A DNA stretch of 64,000 nucleotides, from positions 1 to 64,000 of the forward strand of contig JAFRBA010000107.1 of assembly GCA_017405115.1 (NCBI GenBank), read 5' to 3'. The DNA is from Kiritimatiellia bacterium. GTDB taxonomy: Bacteria; Verrucomicrobiota; Kiritimatiellia; RFP12; UBA1067. The notes beneath the pieces are model-generated. The model was not told where the DNA came from and did not search any database. It worked only from the letters and a program-made list of their open reading frames with translations. Position 1 is the first letter of the stretch. The number at the start of each line of letters is the position of its first letter. This document shows positions 34,975 through 43,477 of this stretch, piece by piece. The position numbers and the translations under genes were made by a program.

Positions 34975-35643
34975 ATGGAAGGTTTGATTGGCAAGAAGGT
35001 CGGCATGACCCAGGTGTTCGACGCAGACGGCCGCCGCGTTTGCGTGACGGTGATCGAGGTCGGCCCGTGCCCCGTCGTGCAGGTTAAGACGCTCGAGCGC
35101 GACGGGTACGTCGCGGCGCAGCTCGGCTTCGGCGAGCAGAAGGCGAAGCGCCTCACCAAGGCGGTCTGCGGCCACCAGGAGAAAACCGGCGGCCTGAAGG
35201 ACAGCAAGGTCCGCGTGCTGCGCGAGTTCGCCCCCGACGCCGGCGAGGAGGTCAAGGTCGGGGACGTCATAACCGTCGCCAACTTCGAGGGCGTCAAGTA
35301 CGTGGACGTGACCGGCGTCACGAAGGGCAAGGGCTTCGCGGGCGTGCTCAAGAGGTACAACTTCGCGGGCGGCAACATGACGCACGGCGGCCACTCCAAG
35401 CGCCGCACGGGCGGCCTTGCGGCGCGCGACCTGCCGGGCTGGATCGAGAAGGGCAAGAAGATGCCCGGCCACATGGGCGACGTCAACCGCAAGATCACGA
35501 ACCTCGAGGTCGTGCAGGTGCGTCCCGACGACAACGCCCTGCTCGTGAAGGGGTCGATACCCGGCGCCCGCAACGGAATCGTGATCGTGCGCAAGTCCCT
35601 CAAGAACAACGTTATCGCCGCCAGGGCGAAGAAGGGGGCGTAA
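34975..35643 (+). CDS. rplC: Ribosomal protein L3
   Basis: 222 residues, normal length. It starts MEGLIGKKVGMTQVFDADG and carries the GFAGVLKRYNFAGG and SKRRTGGL loops that reach toward the peptidyl transferase centre. One of the early 23S-binding assembly proteins. It lies 15 bases after rpsJ with a GGGAGGGGG ribosome site. Confidence 0.95.
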   Translation: MEGLIGKKVGMTQVFDADGRRVCVTVIEVGPCPVVQVKTLERDGYVAAQLGFGEQKAKRLTKAVCGHQEKTGGLKDSKVRVLREFAPDAGEEVKVGDVITVANFEGVKYVDVTGVTKGKGFAGVLKRYNFAGGNMTHGGHSKRRTGGLAARDLPGWIEKGKKMPGHMGDVNRKITNLEVVQVRPDDNALLVKGSIPGARNGIVIVRKSLKNNVIAARAKKGA

Positions 35644-35646
35644 GTC

Positions 35647-36240
35647 ATGAAGAAGATAGAGACAGTCTTTGACAAGGCCGCGCTGACGCTCGACAGGGGC
35701 GCCCAGGCCGTCAAGGACGTGGTGACGGCGATCCGCAATTCGCGTCGCGCCGGCACGGCGTCCACGAAGTCCAAGGGCGAGGTCGCCGGCTCTAACAAGA
35801 AGCCGTGGAAGCAGAAGGGCACGGGCAACGCCCGCGCGGGCTTCCGCCAGTCGCCGGTGTGGCGCGGCGGCGGCGTCGCGCACGGTCCGAGGCCCCGCTC
35901 CTTCGAGCGCAAGGTCAACAAGAAGGTCGTCGCGCTGGCGTTTGCGCGCGCCCTCTCCGACAGGCTTGTCGCGGGCGACGTGATCGTCGTGGACAAGTTC
36001 GAGTTCGAGGCCCCGAAGACGCGGCTGATGGCGAAGTTCCTGAAGGAGCTCGGCGTCGACCGCACGGCGGTCATCGTGCAGAAGGACGTCGACGAGACGG
36101 TCTTCCTGACGATGCGCAACCTTCCGGGCATCGACTATTCCACGGCCGGCTCGCTCGACGTGTACACGGTTCTCGCGAACCGCCGCATCGTCTGCGACAA
36201 GGACGGCTTTGACGCGCTCATGGCGCGCATAACGAAGTGA
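35647..36240 (+). CDS. rplD: Ribosomal protein L4
   Basis: 197 residues. The conserved extended loop (KPWKQKGTGNARAGFRQSP) lines the exit tunnel, and FERKVNKKV and LDVYTVLANRRIV are typical. In proteobacteria L4 represses this operon through its leader; whether it does so here is unknown, though a structured leader exists. Confidence 0.95.
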   Translation: MKKIETVFDKAALTLDRGAQAVKDVVTAIRNSRRAGTASTKSKGEVAGSNKKPWKQKGTGNARAGFRQSPVWRGGGVAHGPRPRSFERKVNKKVVALAFARALSDRLVAGDVIVVDKFEFEAPKTRLMAKFLKELGVDRTAVIVQKDVDETVFLTMRNLPGIDYSTAGSLDVYTVLANRRIVCDKDGFDALMARITK

Positions 36241-36253
36241 GGGGGTACGCATC

Positions 36254-36556
36254 ATGACGAAGTCGGAACTCAAGGCCAAGACGGACGGCGTGATCCTCGA
36301 CGTGCTGATCACGGAGAAGGGCTCCCGCATGTCGGCTGAAGGCCGCTACCAGCTCAAGGTCGCGCCGGACGCGCGCAAGCCGCACATAGCCGCCGCGGCG
36401 GAGAAGGCGTTCGGCGTGCACGTTCTCGCCGTGCGCACGGCAAACATGAAGGGCGGGCTCCGCTACCTGCGCGGCACGCGCCGCCAGGTCCGCGAGTCCA
36501 CGTGGAAGAAGGCGGTCGTCACCGTAAGGGAAGGCGAGCGCATCGAGCTCGCATAA
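36254..36556 (+). CDS. rplW: Ribosomal protein L23
   Basis: 100 residues. ILDVLITEKGSRM and the YQLKVAPDARKPHIAAAAEK block match L23, which sits at the tunnel exit and binds trigger factor and SRP. 13 bases after rplD. Confidence 0.93.
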   Translation: MTKSELKAKTDGVILDVLITEKGSRMSAEGRYQLKVAPDARKPHIAAAAEKAFGVHVLAVRTANMKGGLRYLRGTRRQVRESTWKKAVVTVREGERIELA

Positions 36557-36570
36557 GGAGACCGATCATT

Positions 36571-37395
36571 ATGGCACTCAAAACCTACAAGGCCCGTTCG
36601 TGCGGCATTCGCTTCCGCGAGTCCGCAACGTTCGAGGAGATCACCGAGAAGCGTCCGGTGAAGTCGCTCACGAAGGCGCTCCGCAAGAAGGCGGGCCGCA
36701 ACAACCAGGGCCGCATAACGGTCCGCCATCGCGGCGGCGGCGCGAAGCAGCGTCTGCGCATAGTCGACTTCAAGCGCCGTAAGTTCGGCGTGGAGGCGAC
36801 GGTGAAGGACATCGCCTACGACCCGACCCGCAGCGCGTACCTCGCGCTGCTGGAGTACGCCGACGGCGTGAAGAGCTACATCCTCGCGCCTGAGGGCCTC
36901 AGGCCCGGCATGAAGGTGATGAACGGGCCGTCGGCCGAGGCGACCCTCGGCAACTGCCTGCCGCTTTCGCAGATCCCGCTCGGGCTGATGGTCCACGCGA
37001 TCGAGCTGGTGCCCGGCCAGGGCGCGAAGGTCGGCCGCTCGGCCGGCAACGCCTGCCAGGTGATGGCACGCGACGGCGGGCGCGTCACGCTCAAGATGCC
37101 GTCCGGCGAGGTCCGCATATTCGACGGGCGCTGCCTTGCGTGCGTCGGCTCCGTGGGCAACAAGGACTGGGGCTCGATCAAGCTTGGCAAGGCCGGGCGC
37201 AGGCGCCACATGGGCATACGCCCGACGGTGCGCGGCGTCGCGATGAACCCTGTCGACCACCCGATGGGCGGCGGCGAGGGCCGCACCTCCGGCGGTTCGC
37301 ATCCGCGTTCGCCGTGGGGCAAGCTCGCGAAGGGCGGGAAGACCCGCGCGAAGAGGAAGGCCTCGAACAAGGTGATCGTCAAGAGGAGGAAATAA
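36571..37395 (+). CDS. rplB: Ribosomal protein L2
   Basis: 274 residues. It has GRNNQGRITVRHRGGG near 43, the NPVDHPMGGGEGR motif with the peptidyl-transferase-proximal histidine, and the lysine-rich tail KASNKVIVKRRK. The start at 36571 follows TAAGGAG; the frame is open upstream inside rplW but does not encode L2 there. Confidence 0.95.
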   Translation: MALKTYKARSCGIRFRESATFEEITEKRPVKSLTKALRKKAGRNNQGRITVRHRGGGAKQRLRIVDFKRRKFGVEATVKDIAYDPTRSAYLALLEYADGVKSYILAPEGLRPGMKVMNGPSAEATLGNCLPLSQIPLGLMVHAIELVPGQGAKVGRSAGNACQVMARDGGRVTLKMPSGEVRIFDGRCLACVGSVGNKDWGSIKLGKAGRRRHMGIRPTVRGVAMNPVDHPMGGGEGRTSGGSHPRSPWGKLAKGGKTRAKRKASNKVIVKRRK

Positions 37396-37398
37396 TCC

Positions 37399-37677
37399 AT
37401 GTCACGTTCTCTCAAGAAGGGCCCCTATGTCGAGGAGAGCCTCCTCCGCAGGGTCGAGAAGATGAAGGCTAGCGGGAAGAAGCAGCCGATCAAGACGTGG
37501 AGCCGCCGGTCCATGGTGATTCCGGACTTCGTCGGCCTTACGTTCGCGATCCACAACGGCCGGCAGCACATGCCGATCTTCATCACGGAAAACATGGTCG
37601 GCCACCGGCTTGGCGAGTTCGCCCCGACGCGCACGTTCAAGTCGCACGGCAACAGCGTGGCGAAGGCCGACAAGTAA
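37399..37677 (+). CDS. rpsS: Ribosomal protein S19
   Basis: 92 residues. [36 protein letters not shown] and [11 protein letters not shown] are the S19 signatures. It pairs with S13 in the 30S head. 3 bases after rplB. Confidence 0.95.
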   Translation: MSRSLKKGPYVEESLLRRVEKMKASGKKQPIKTWSRRSMVIPDFVGLTFAIHNGRQHMPIFITENMVGHRLGEFAPTRTFKSHGNSVAKADK

Positions 37678-37687
37678 GGAGTAGACA

Positions 37688-38038
37688 ATGGAAGTCATCG
37701 CCATTACACGCAATGCCAGGATGTCGGCCTTCAAGGGCCGCCCGCTTGCGCGCGCCTGCCAGGGCCTTCCGGCCTCCGAGGCGCTGAAGATCGTCGAGTT
37801 CTCGCCGAAGAAGGCCGCGGTGATCATCAAGAAGACGCTTCTCAGCGCGATCGCAAACGCGCGGAACAACAACGGCGTCTCCGACGCCGGGGCCCTCACC
37901 GTCAAGCTGTGCGTGCTGGACGAGTCCGTCCGGATGCGCCGCTACTGGCCCACGGCCCGCGGCTCGGCGCATCCGATCGCCCGCCGGATGTGCCACTGCA
38001 AGGTGATCCTCACGGACGACAAGAAGGAGAAGAAATAA
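37688..38038 (+). CDS. rplV: Ribosomal protein L22
   Basis: 116 residues. It has RPLARACQGLPASEALKIVEF and the conserved C-terminal hairpin RRYWPTARGSAHPIARRMCH that reaches into the exit tunnel, the site of macrolide-resistance changes. The stop overlaps the rpsC start by one base (TAATG). Confidence 0.95.
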   Translation: MEVIAITRNARMSAFKGRPLARACQGLPASEALKIVEFSPKKAAVIIKKTLLSAIANARNNNGVSDAGALTVKLCVLDESVRMRRYWPTARGSAHPIARRMCHCKVILTDDKKEKK

Positions 38039-38733
38039 TGGGACAGAAAGTAAACCCCGTCGGTTTCCGCGTCGGCGTCAACCACGCCTGGGGCAGCCGC
38101 TGGTTCGCGCCCAAGAAGTCCTTCGGCGCGTTTCTCGTCGAGGATCAGCGCATCCGCGACGTGTGCAAGAAGCGCCTCGCCGAGGCCGGAATCTCCAGGA
38201 TACTGGTCGAGCGCTACGCCAACCGCGTGCGCGTGACGCTCTTCAGCGCCCGTCCCGGCGTGATCATCGGCCGCAAGGGCGGAGACGTCGAGGCGGTCCG
38301 TACGGAGCTCGAGAAGCTGACCAAGAAGGAGGTCTACCTCGAGGTCAAGGAGGTCCAGGGCGCCGACGCCGATGCGCAGCTGGTGGCCGAGTCGATCGCC
38401 CAGCAGCTCGAGCGCCGCATCATGCTCAAGCGCGCGAGGAAGCGCGCCATGAAGGTCGCGAGGGACCTGGGCGACGACGGCATCAAGATCCACGCGGGCG
38501 GCCGCATCAACGGCGCCGAGATCGCGAGGGTCGAGTGGTCCCGCGAGGGCAAGGTGCCGCTTCACACGCTCCGCGCCAACATCGACTACGGTTTCGCGGA
38601 GGCAAACACCACGGCCGGCAAGATCGGCCTCAAGGTGTGGATCTGCAAAAGGGAAGGGTTCCAGGCCCGTCCGCCCCGCGGCGAGCGCCGCGGAGAGCGC
38701 CGCGAGCGCGGGGACCGCAAGGAGGGTCGCTAA
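38038..38733 (+). CDS. rpsC: Ribosomal protein S3
   Basis: 231 residues: an N-terminal segment GQKVNPVGFRVGVNHAWGSR, a KH domain with VIIGRKGGDVEAV and a C-terminal S3 domain ending in an Arg/Glu-rich tail. Helicase-side protein at the mRNA entry. The start is fixed by the TAATG overlap with rplV. Confidence 0.95.
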   Translation: MGQKVNPVGFRVGVNHAWGSRWFAPKKSFGAFLVEDQRIRDVCKKRLAEAGISRILVERYANRVRVTLFSARPGVIIGRKGGDVEAVRTELEKLTKKEVYLEVKEVQGADADAQLVAESIAQQLERRIMLKRARKRAMKVARDLGDDGIKIHAGGRINGAEIARVEWSREGKVPLHTLRANIDYGFAEANTTAGKIGLKVWICKREGFQARPPRGERRGERRERGDRKEGR

Positions 38734-38736
38734 GCC

Positions 38737-39159
38737 ATGCCTTTGATGCCAAAGAGAGTAAAGTACCGCAAGGTCTCCAAGGGGAACCGCGCGGGATACG
38801 CCACGTCGGGCACTGAGCTCGCATACGGCGAGTTCGGCCTGAAGGCGCTTACGCGCGGCCTTCTGACGGCCACGCAGATCGAGGCGTGCCGCGTCGCGAT
38901 CAACCGCGAGATGAAGCGCAAGGGCAAGCTCTGGATCCGCGTGTTCCCGGACAAGCCCGTGACGCGCAAGCCGATCGAGGTCCGCATGGGCGGGGGAAAG
39001 GGCAACCCGGAGTTCTGGGCGGCCGTCATCCTGCCGGGCAAGGTCCTCTTCGAGGTCGGCGGCGTCAGCGAGGAGATAGCCAAGGAGTGCCTCCGCCTCG
39101 CAGCGACGAAGATCGGCATCCACACGAAATTCATCACCCGCGCAGGAGTAAAGATCTGA
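38737..39159 (+). CDS. rplP: Ribosomal protein L16
   Basis: 140 residues, complete at both ends. [17 protein letters not shown], the [20 protein letters not shown] loop and a normal end. Its stop shares a base with the next start (TGATG), which leaves no space for rpmC (L29), normally the next gene. Confidence 0.95.
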   Translation: MPLMPKRVKYRKVSKGNRAGYATSGTELAYGEFGLKALTRGLLTATQIEACRVAINREMKRKGKLWIRVFPDKPVTRKPIEVRMGGGKGNPEFWAAVILPGKVLFEVGGVSEEIAKECLRLAATKIGIHTKFITRAGVKI

Positions 39160-39419
39160 TGAGCACGGAAAGCAGCAGCCGCGGCGCGCGCAAGATGCGC
39201 AAGGGCGTCGTCGTCTCCCGTATGGGGGCAAAGAGCGTGAAGGTCGCGGTCTCGTACCGCGAGCGCCACCCGATGTACGGCAAGATCGTCACGCGCACGA
39301 AGAACTACCATGTCCACGACGAGGCCGACACGGCCAAGGTCGGCGACACGGTGACCATCATGGAAACGCGTCCGATGAGCGCCACGAAGCGCTGGCGCAT
39401 CGTCGCGGACGCGAAGTAA
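39159..39419 (+). CDS. rpsQ: Ribosomal protein S17
   Basis: 86 residues from the ATG at 39159. GVVVSRMGAKSVKVAVSYRERHPMYG-type OB fold and DTVTIMETRPMSATKRWR are diagnostic. It directly follows L16 because L29 is absent. A short serine-rich N-terminal extension is seen. Coupled by the TGATG overlap. Confidence 0.93.
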   Translation: MSTESSSRGARKMRKGVVVSRMGAKSVKVAVSYRERHPMYGKIVTRTKNYHVHDEADTAKVGDTVTIMETRPMSATKRWRIVADAK

Positions 39420-39433
39420 AAGGAGAAGCCGAC

Positions 39434-39799
39434 ATGCTTCAGGAACTCTCCAACCTAGTAGTTGCGGACAACACCGGCGCCAAGCGCGCCATGTGCTTCC
39501 GCATCCTAAAGCAGCGCAAGGAGTACGCCCACCTCGGGGACGTGATCCGCGTCGCCATCAAGGAGGCGTCGCCGACGTCCTCCATAAAGAAGGGCTCGGT
39601 CGCGACGGCCGTGATCATCCGCACCGGCCAGCCCATCCGCCGCGAGGACGGCTCGACGGTCCACTTCGACCAGAACGCCTGCGTCCTCGTCGACTCGAAG
39701 CTCAACCCGATCGGGACCCGCGTGTTCGGGCCCGTGGCGCGCGAGCTCCGCGAGAAGAACTACATGAAGATACTCTCGATGGCCCCGGAAGTGGTCTGA
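39434..39799 (+). CDS. rplN: Ribosomal protein L14
   Basis: 121 residues, very conserved: MLQELSNLVVADNTGAKRAMC, GSVATAVIIRT and the end ELREKNYMKILSMAPEVV. It contacts 16S rRNA across the subunit interface. Confidence 0.95.
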   Translation: MLQELSNLVVADNTGAKRAMCFRILKQRKEYAHLGDVIRVAIKEASPTSSIKKGSVATAVIIRTGQPIRREDGSTVHFDQNACVLVDSKLNPIGTRVFGPVARELREKNYMKILSMAPEVV

Positions 39800-39814
39800 G
39801 AAGGAGCAAGGAAA

Positions 39815-40126
39815 ATGGCACTCGCAAGAATCAGGAAGAACGACACGGTGATCGTCACCTGCGGAAACGACGCGGGCAAGACGGGCACGGTGCTCAGCGT
39901 GAACGCCAAGAAGGGCACCGCGGTCGTGGGCGGCGTGAACGTCCACAAGAAGGCGGTGCGCCGCACCGAGAAGACCGCCGGCGGCCTCATCGAGCGGGAG
40001 TTCCCCGTCCGCTTGTGCAAGCTCATGCCCTACGACGCCGAGAAGAAGGCGGGCACGCGGGTCAGGACCGGCGACAAGGAGGGCAAGAAGTCCCGAGTCT
40101 CGGTCAAGAGCGGCAAGGCCCTCTAA
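39815..40126 (+). CDS. rplX: Ribosomal protein L24
   Basis: 103 residues. It has a KOW motif (DTVIVTCGNDAGKTGTVLSV) near the start and the VNVHKKAVRRTEKTAGG segment. An assembly initiator for the 50S subunit. Confidence 0.93.
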   Translation: MALARIRKNDTVIVTCGNDAGKTGTVLSVNAKKGTAVVGGVNVHKKAVRRTEKTAGGLIEREFPVRLCKLMPYDAEKKAGTRVRTGDKEGKKSRVSVKSGKAL

Positions 40127-40143
40127 GGAAGGAACGAACAGTC

Positions 40144-40677
40144 ATGGCAAGACTAAAAGACGAATACGCGGGCCGGATGGTGGCGGAGCTCGAGAAGAAG
40201 CTCGGCACCACGAACAGGATGCTCGTTCCGCGTCTCCAGAAGATCGTGATCAACATGGGCTTCGGCATCGTGTCGAAGGACGAGCAGAAGACCCTGGTCG
40301 ACGACCTGGCGACGATCACGGGCCAGAAGCCCATGCTCTGCCGCGCCAAGAAGTCGATCTCGAACTTCAAGCTGCGCGAGGGCATGGTGATCGGCGCGAC
40401 GGTCACCCTCCGCGGCGACCGCATGTGGGAGTTCGCCGACCGCCTCATATCGGCGGCGCTGCCCCGCATACGCGACTTCCGCGGTGTTCCGAACCGCGGG
40501 TTCGACGGCGCGGGCAACTACACCCTCGGCATCAAGGAGCACACGATCTTCCCGGAGCTCGTGGACTCCGCCGTTCACTCCGGCATGGACATAACGTTCG
40601 TGACCTCATCCACCGACAACGCGGCCTGCAGGGAGCTTCTCGTCTCCATGGGCATGCCGTTCGCAGGAAGGAACTAA
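40144..40677 (+). CDS. rplE: Ribosomal protein L5
   Basis: 177 residues from the ATG at 40144 (GGAAGG ribosome site). RLQKIVINMGFGIVSKD, TGQKPMLCRAKKSISNFKLR and RGVPNRGFDGAGNYTLGIKE are diagnostic. It binds 5S rRNA. Earlier codons in the frame belong to shadows of L14/L24. Confidence 0.95.
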   Translation: MARLKDEYAGRMVAELEKKLGTTNRMLVPRLQKIVINMGFGIVSKDEQKTLVDDLATITGQKPMLCRAKKSISNFKLREGMVIGATVTLRGDRMWEFADRLISAALPRIRDFRGVPNRGFDGAGNYTLGIKEHTIFPELVDSAVHSGMDITFVTSSTDNAACRELLVSMGMPFAGRN

Positions 40678-40680
40678 GTC

Positions 40681-40866
40681 ATGGCCAAGAAGTGCCTCAT
40701 CGAAAAGCAGAAGCGCACGCCCAAGTTCAAGGTCCGCGCCTACAACCGCTGCCAGCGCTGCGGGCGGCGCCACGCGTATCTCCGCAAGTTCGGCGTCTGC
40801 CGTCTCTGCTTCCGCGAACTCGCCGTCGCCGGCCTCGTGCCGGGAGTGACGAAGGCGTCGTGGTAA
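40681..40866 (+). CDS. rpsN: Ribosomal protein S14, zinc type
   Basis: 61 residues, the short form with two CxxC pairs (CQRCGRR and CRLCFRE) that bind zinc. The zinc-free long form is not seen here. Confidence 0.95.
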   Translation: MAKKCLIEKQKRTPKFKVRAYNRCQRCGRRHAYLRKFGVCRLCFRELAVAGLVPGVTKASW

Positions 40867-40891
40867 CGTAAGAAGAAAAGGAGTCCAGCAC

Positions 40892-41284
40892 ATGTCCATA
40901 GATCCAATTTCCGACATGCTCACGACGATCCGCAACGGTCTGAAGGCCCGCCTTTTCTCCGTCGAGACGCCTGCGAGCGGACTGAAGGGCGAGATCGCCC
41001 GCGTCATGAAGGAGTCCGGCTACATCGCCGACTTCGTCACGACGTCGGAGTTTCCGAAGCGCCTCGTGATCACGCTGAAGTACACTGATCGGGCGCAGCC
41101 CGCGATAACCGAGCTCAAGCGCATATCCAAGCCCGGGCTGCGGAGGTTCGTCTCCGTCCCCGAGATTCCGTCCGTCCTGGACGGCATGGGGCTTGCGATC
41201 CTCTCGACCTCGAAGGGCGTCATGTCCGGCGCCGATGCGAAGAAGGCGAGGATCGGCGGCGAGCTCATCTGCACGGTCGCTTAA
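40892..41284 (+). CDS. rpsH: Ribosomal protein S8
   Basis: 130 residues. DPISDMLTTIRNGLKAR at the start and the C-terminal block LAILSTSKGVMSGADAKKAR match S8. Its family member represses the spc operon in E. coli. Confidence 0.95.
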   Translation: MSIDPISDMLTTIRNGLKARLFSVETPASGLKGEIARVMKESGYIADFVTTSEFPKRLVITLKYTDRAQPAITELKRISKPGLRRFVSVPEIPSVLDGMGLAILSTSKGVMSGADAKKARIGGELICTVA

Positions 41285-41303
41285 TCAACAGGAGTCCAAG
41301 ACA

Positions 41304-41840
41304 ATGTCTCGAATCGGCAAAGAACCCGTCAAGCTCGCGGATGGAGTGACAGTCTCCGTCGAGGGCCAGAAGGTGACGGTAAAGGGGAAGCTCGGCGAGC
41401 TCTCCTACACGATGCATGAGGGCATCACGGCGAAGGCGGAGGATGGCAAGGTGGTCGTCTCGTGCGAAGACGACGCCAGGCTCGGCAACTTCCACGGCCT
41501 CGCCCGCGCGCTGATCCACAACATGGTGGTTGGCGTGTCGCAGGGCTACAAGAAGCAGCTCTCGATCGAGGGAACCGGCTTCAAGGCCGTCCTGAAGGGC
41601 AAGGAGCTCGCGCTCTCGCTCGGCTTCGCGAACCCGAAGGTGTTCGTCGTGCCGGAGGGCGTCACGTGCACCGTCGAGAACGACGGCCTGCAGGTCACGC
41701 TCGTCGGAGTCGACAAGGCCGTCGTAGGCGAGTCCGCGGCCCGCATACGCGCGTACTACCCGGCCGAGCCCTACAAGGGCAAGGGCATCAAGTACGTCGG
41801 CGAGCACATCCGCCGCAAACAAGGAAAGAAGGTGGCCTAA
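41304..41840 (+). CDS. rplF: Ribosomal protein L6
   Basis: 178 residues from the ATG at 41304 (ACAGGAG site). It begins SRIGKEPVKLADGVTVSVEG and has the signature PAEPYKGKGIKYVGEHIRRK near the end. The stop overlaps the L18 start (TAATG). Confidence 0.95.
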   Translation: MSRIGKEPVKLADGVTVSVEGQKVTVKGKLGELSYTMHEGITAKAEDGKVVVSCEDDARLGNFHGLARALIHNMVVGVSQGYKKQLSIEGTGFKAVLKGKELALSLGFANPKVFVVPEGVTCTVENDGLQVTLVGVDKAVVGESAARIRAYYPAEPYKGKGIKYVGEHIRRKQGKKVA

Positions 41841-42205
41841 TGAGCTTCAACCGCAAAGCACAGCGCCAGAAGCGGCATCTCCGCCTGCGCCAGCGCATCG
41901 TCGGCACCGCGGAGCGTCCGCGACTGTCGATCTGCGTGACCAACAAGCATCTCTACGTCCAGTTCATCGACGACGACGCGGGGCGCACGCTCGCCCAGGC
42001 GAACAGCCTGAAGGACGCGCACGCCAACCTCGCCACTGCCAAGGCGCTCGGCGCCGCGGCGGCGGAGGCCGCGAAGGCCGCGGGCATCTCGACCGTTGTT
42101 GTCGACCGCGGCGGCAACAAGTACACTGGCCGCGTCGCGGCAATCGTCGAGGCCGCCGTGGAGGCCGGCCTCTCCATCAGCGCCAAGAAAGAGGAGGATC
42201 GGTAA
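41840..42205 (+). CDS. rplR: Ribosomal protein L18
   Basis: 121 residues. The basic N-terminus RKAQRQKRHLRLRQRIVGT, then RPRLSICVTNKHLYVQFID and VVVDRGGNKYTGRVAA. A 5S rRNA-binding protein. Start fixed by the TAATG overlap with rplF. Confidence 0.94.
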   Translation: MSFNRKAQRQKRHLRLRQRIVGTAERPRLSICVTNKHLYVQFIDDDAGRTLAQANSLKDAHANLATAKALGAAAAEAAKAAGISTVVVDRGGNKYTGRVAAIVEAAVEAGLSISAKKEEDR

Positions 42206-42208
42206 GTC

Positions 42209-42703
42209 ATGGCATTCAATCGCGACAAGCGCTCCGACCAGGGCGCCGAGGACAACCTCGACGAGCACACAGTGTTCATCAACAGGTGCGCGAAGACCGT
42301 AAAGGGCGGCCGCCGCATGAGCTTCTCGGCCGTGATCGTCGTCGGCGACAAGGCCGGCAAGGTCGGCGTGGGCTTCGGCAAGGCCAACGAGGTCGCGGAC
42401 GCGATCCGCAAGGGCGGCGAGGCCGCCCGCAAGGACATGCGCGCCATCACGCTCCGCGGCAAGACCATCCCGCACGACGTCGAGGGCGTGTGCGACGGCG
42501 GCCGCGTGATCCTGAAGCCGGCGCCCGACGGCACCGGCCTCATCGTCGGCGGCGGCATGCGCCCCGTCCTCGAGGCTGTCGGCATCCGCGACGCAGTGGG
42601 CAAGTCCCTCGGCTCCAAGAACCGGCTCAACGTGGTCAAGGCCACGATGAACGCGCTCATGAAGCTGCGCAGCGCCGAGGAGATCGCGGCGATACGCGCG
42701 TAG
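42209..42703 (+). CDS. rpsE: Ribosomal protein S5
   Basis: 164 residues. It has the double-stranded-RNA-like domain (VFINRCAKTVKGGRRMSFSA) and KVGVGFGKANEVADAIRKG. A decoding-fidelity protein. rpmD (L30), which usually follows, is missing: the next gene, 34 bases on, is rplO. Confidence 0.95.
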   Translation: MAFNRDKRSDQGAEDNLDEHTVFINRCAKTVKGGRRMSFSAVIVVGDKAGKVGVGFGKANEVADAIRKGGEAARKDMRAITLRGKTIPHDVEGVCDGGRVILKPAPDGTGLIVGGGMRPVLEAVGIRDAVGKSLGSKNRLNVVKATMNALMKLRSAEEIAAIRA

Positions 42704-42737
42704 CGAAGGAAGAAGGATAAAGGAAGAAGGTAGAAGT

Positions 42738-43175
42738 ATGGAACTTCACAATCTTACGAACACCCCTGGGGCGAGGAAGCGCAGGAAGCGCGTCGGCCGC
42801 GGATGCGGCTCGGGCATGGGCAAGACCTCCACGAGGGGCCACAAGGGCCAGGCCGCGCGCAAGGGCCACAAGCACAAGCTCCAGTTCGAGGGCGGCCAGA
42901 TGCCGCTCGTCAGGCGCCTGCCAAAGCGCGGCTTCAACAACGCCGCGTTCGGGGCGAAGGCGTTCGGCGTCAACCTGTCCGAGCTCGAGAAGAGGTTCGA
43001 GACCGGCGCCGAGATCACGGTCGCCGCGCTCGCCAAGGCAGGCCTTACGGACAACAAGCGCCCGAAGGTCAAGATCCTCGGAACCGGCGAGCTGACCAAG
43101 AAGTTCACGGTCAAGGTCCCCTGCTCGGCCTCCGCCAAGGCGAAGATCGAGAAGGCGGGCGGAACCGTCGCCTGA
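42738..43175 (+). CDS. rplO: Ribosomal protein L15
   Basis: 145 residues. ELHNLTNTPGARKRRKRVGRG at the start, GHKGQAARKGHKHKLQFEGG and PLVRRLPKRGFNN are diagnostic. Last gene of the operon: secY, its near-universal downstream neighbour, is absent and a terminator follows 25 bases on. Confidence 0.95.
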   Translation: MELHNLTNTPGARKRRKRVGRGCGSGMGKTSTRGHKGQAARKGHKHKLQFEGGQMPLVRRLPKRGFNNAAFGAKAFGVNLSELEKRFETGAEITVAALAKAGLTDNKRPKVKILGTGELTKKFTVKVPCSASAKAKIEKAGGTVA

Positions 43176-43195
43176 CGCTTTTCACAAGGACGAGC

Positions 43196-43236
43196 AAAAA
43201 CAGAAGGTCTGCGGCAGCCCGCAGGCCTTCTGTTTT
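43196..43236 (+). terminator. Strong intrinsic terminator after rplO
   Basis: A 14-bp stem (CAGAAGGTCTGCGG at 43201-43214 with CCGCAGGCCTTCTG at 43219-43232, one G-U pair), 4-base loop, A-run before and TTTT after. It ends the ribosomal operon. Confidence 0.9.
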
Positions 43237-43318
43237 GCTTCTCACGGCTGTTTCCGAGCGGGGCGTTTTACATGTTCTACACGGCTAAAACGTTTAGTGT
43301 CAATCGTTAAGGTGGAAT

Positions 43319-43432
43319 ATGGCTTGCGCCAATACGCCGAATGAAATGCTGCCAAACTACCGAATGATGCTTCGCCAAACTACCGAATGAAGTTCTGCCA
43401 AACTACCGAATGATACCTCGCCAAACTACCGA
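43319..43432 (+). repeat. 23-bp tandem repeats with embedded micro-ORFs
   Basis: Four units begin at 43341, 43364, 43387 and 43410, exactly 23 bp apart; a degenerate 22-bp unit begins at 43319. Each has the constant part GCCAAACTACCGA followed by ATG and about seven variable bases. Reading each ATG gives MKCCQTTE*, MMLRQTTE* and MKFCQTTE*, each stop overlapping the next start as ATGA. The fourth reads MIPRQTTEWQLLRNG... for 23 residues and stops on the start of the ATPase gene (ATGA at 43478). It could be a translational relay, an operator array, or both. The rest of 43237-43318 shows nothing recognisable. Confidence 0.8.
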
Positions 43433-43462
43433 ATGGCAGTTGCTGCGCAACGGATTTTATGC

Positions 43463-43468
43463 TACAAT
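43463..43468 (+). promoter_or_regulatory. Extended -10 promoter of the second DUF4143 ATPase
   Basis: TGC-TACAAT at 43463-43468, inside the fourth micro-ORF. The ATPase ATG at 43478 begins 9 bases later. Transcripts from this promoter would skip the 23-bp array. Confidence 0.55.
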
Positions 43469-43477
43469 ATCCGGGAA

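Noticed and set aside
43319..43432. CRISPR array
   Set aside because: Units are directly tandem with only about seven variable bases and no spacers of 30 bp or more; no cas gene is near.
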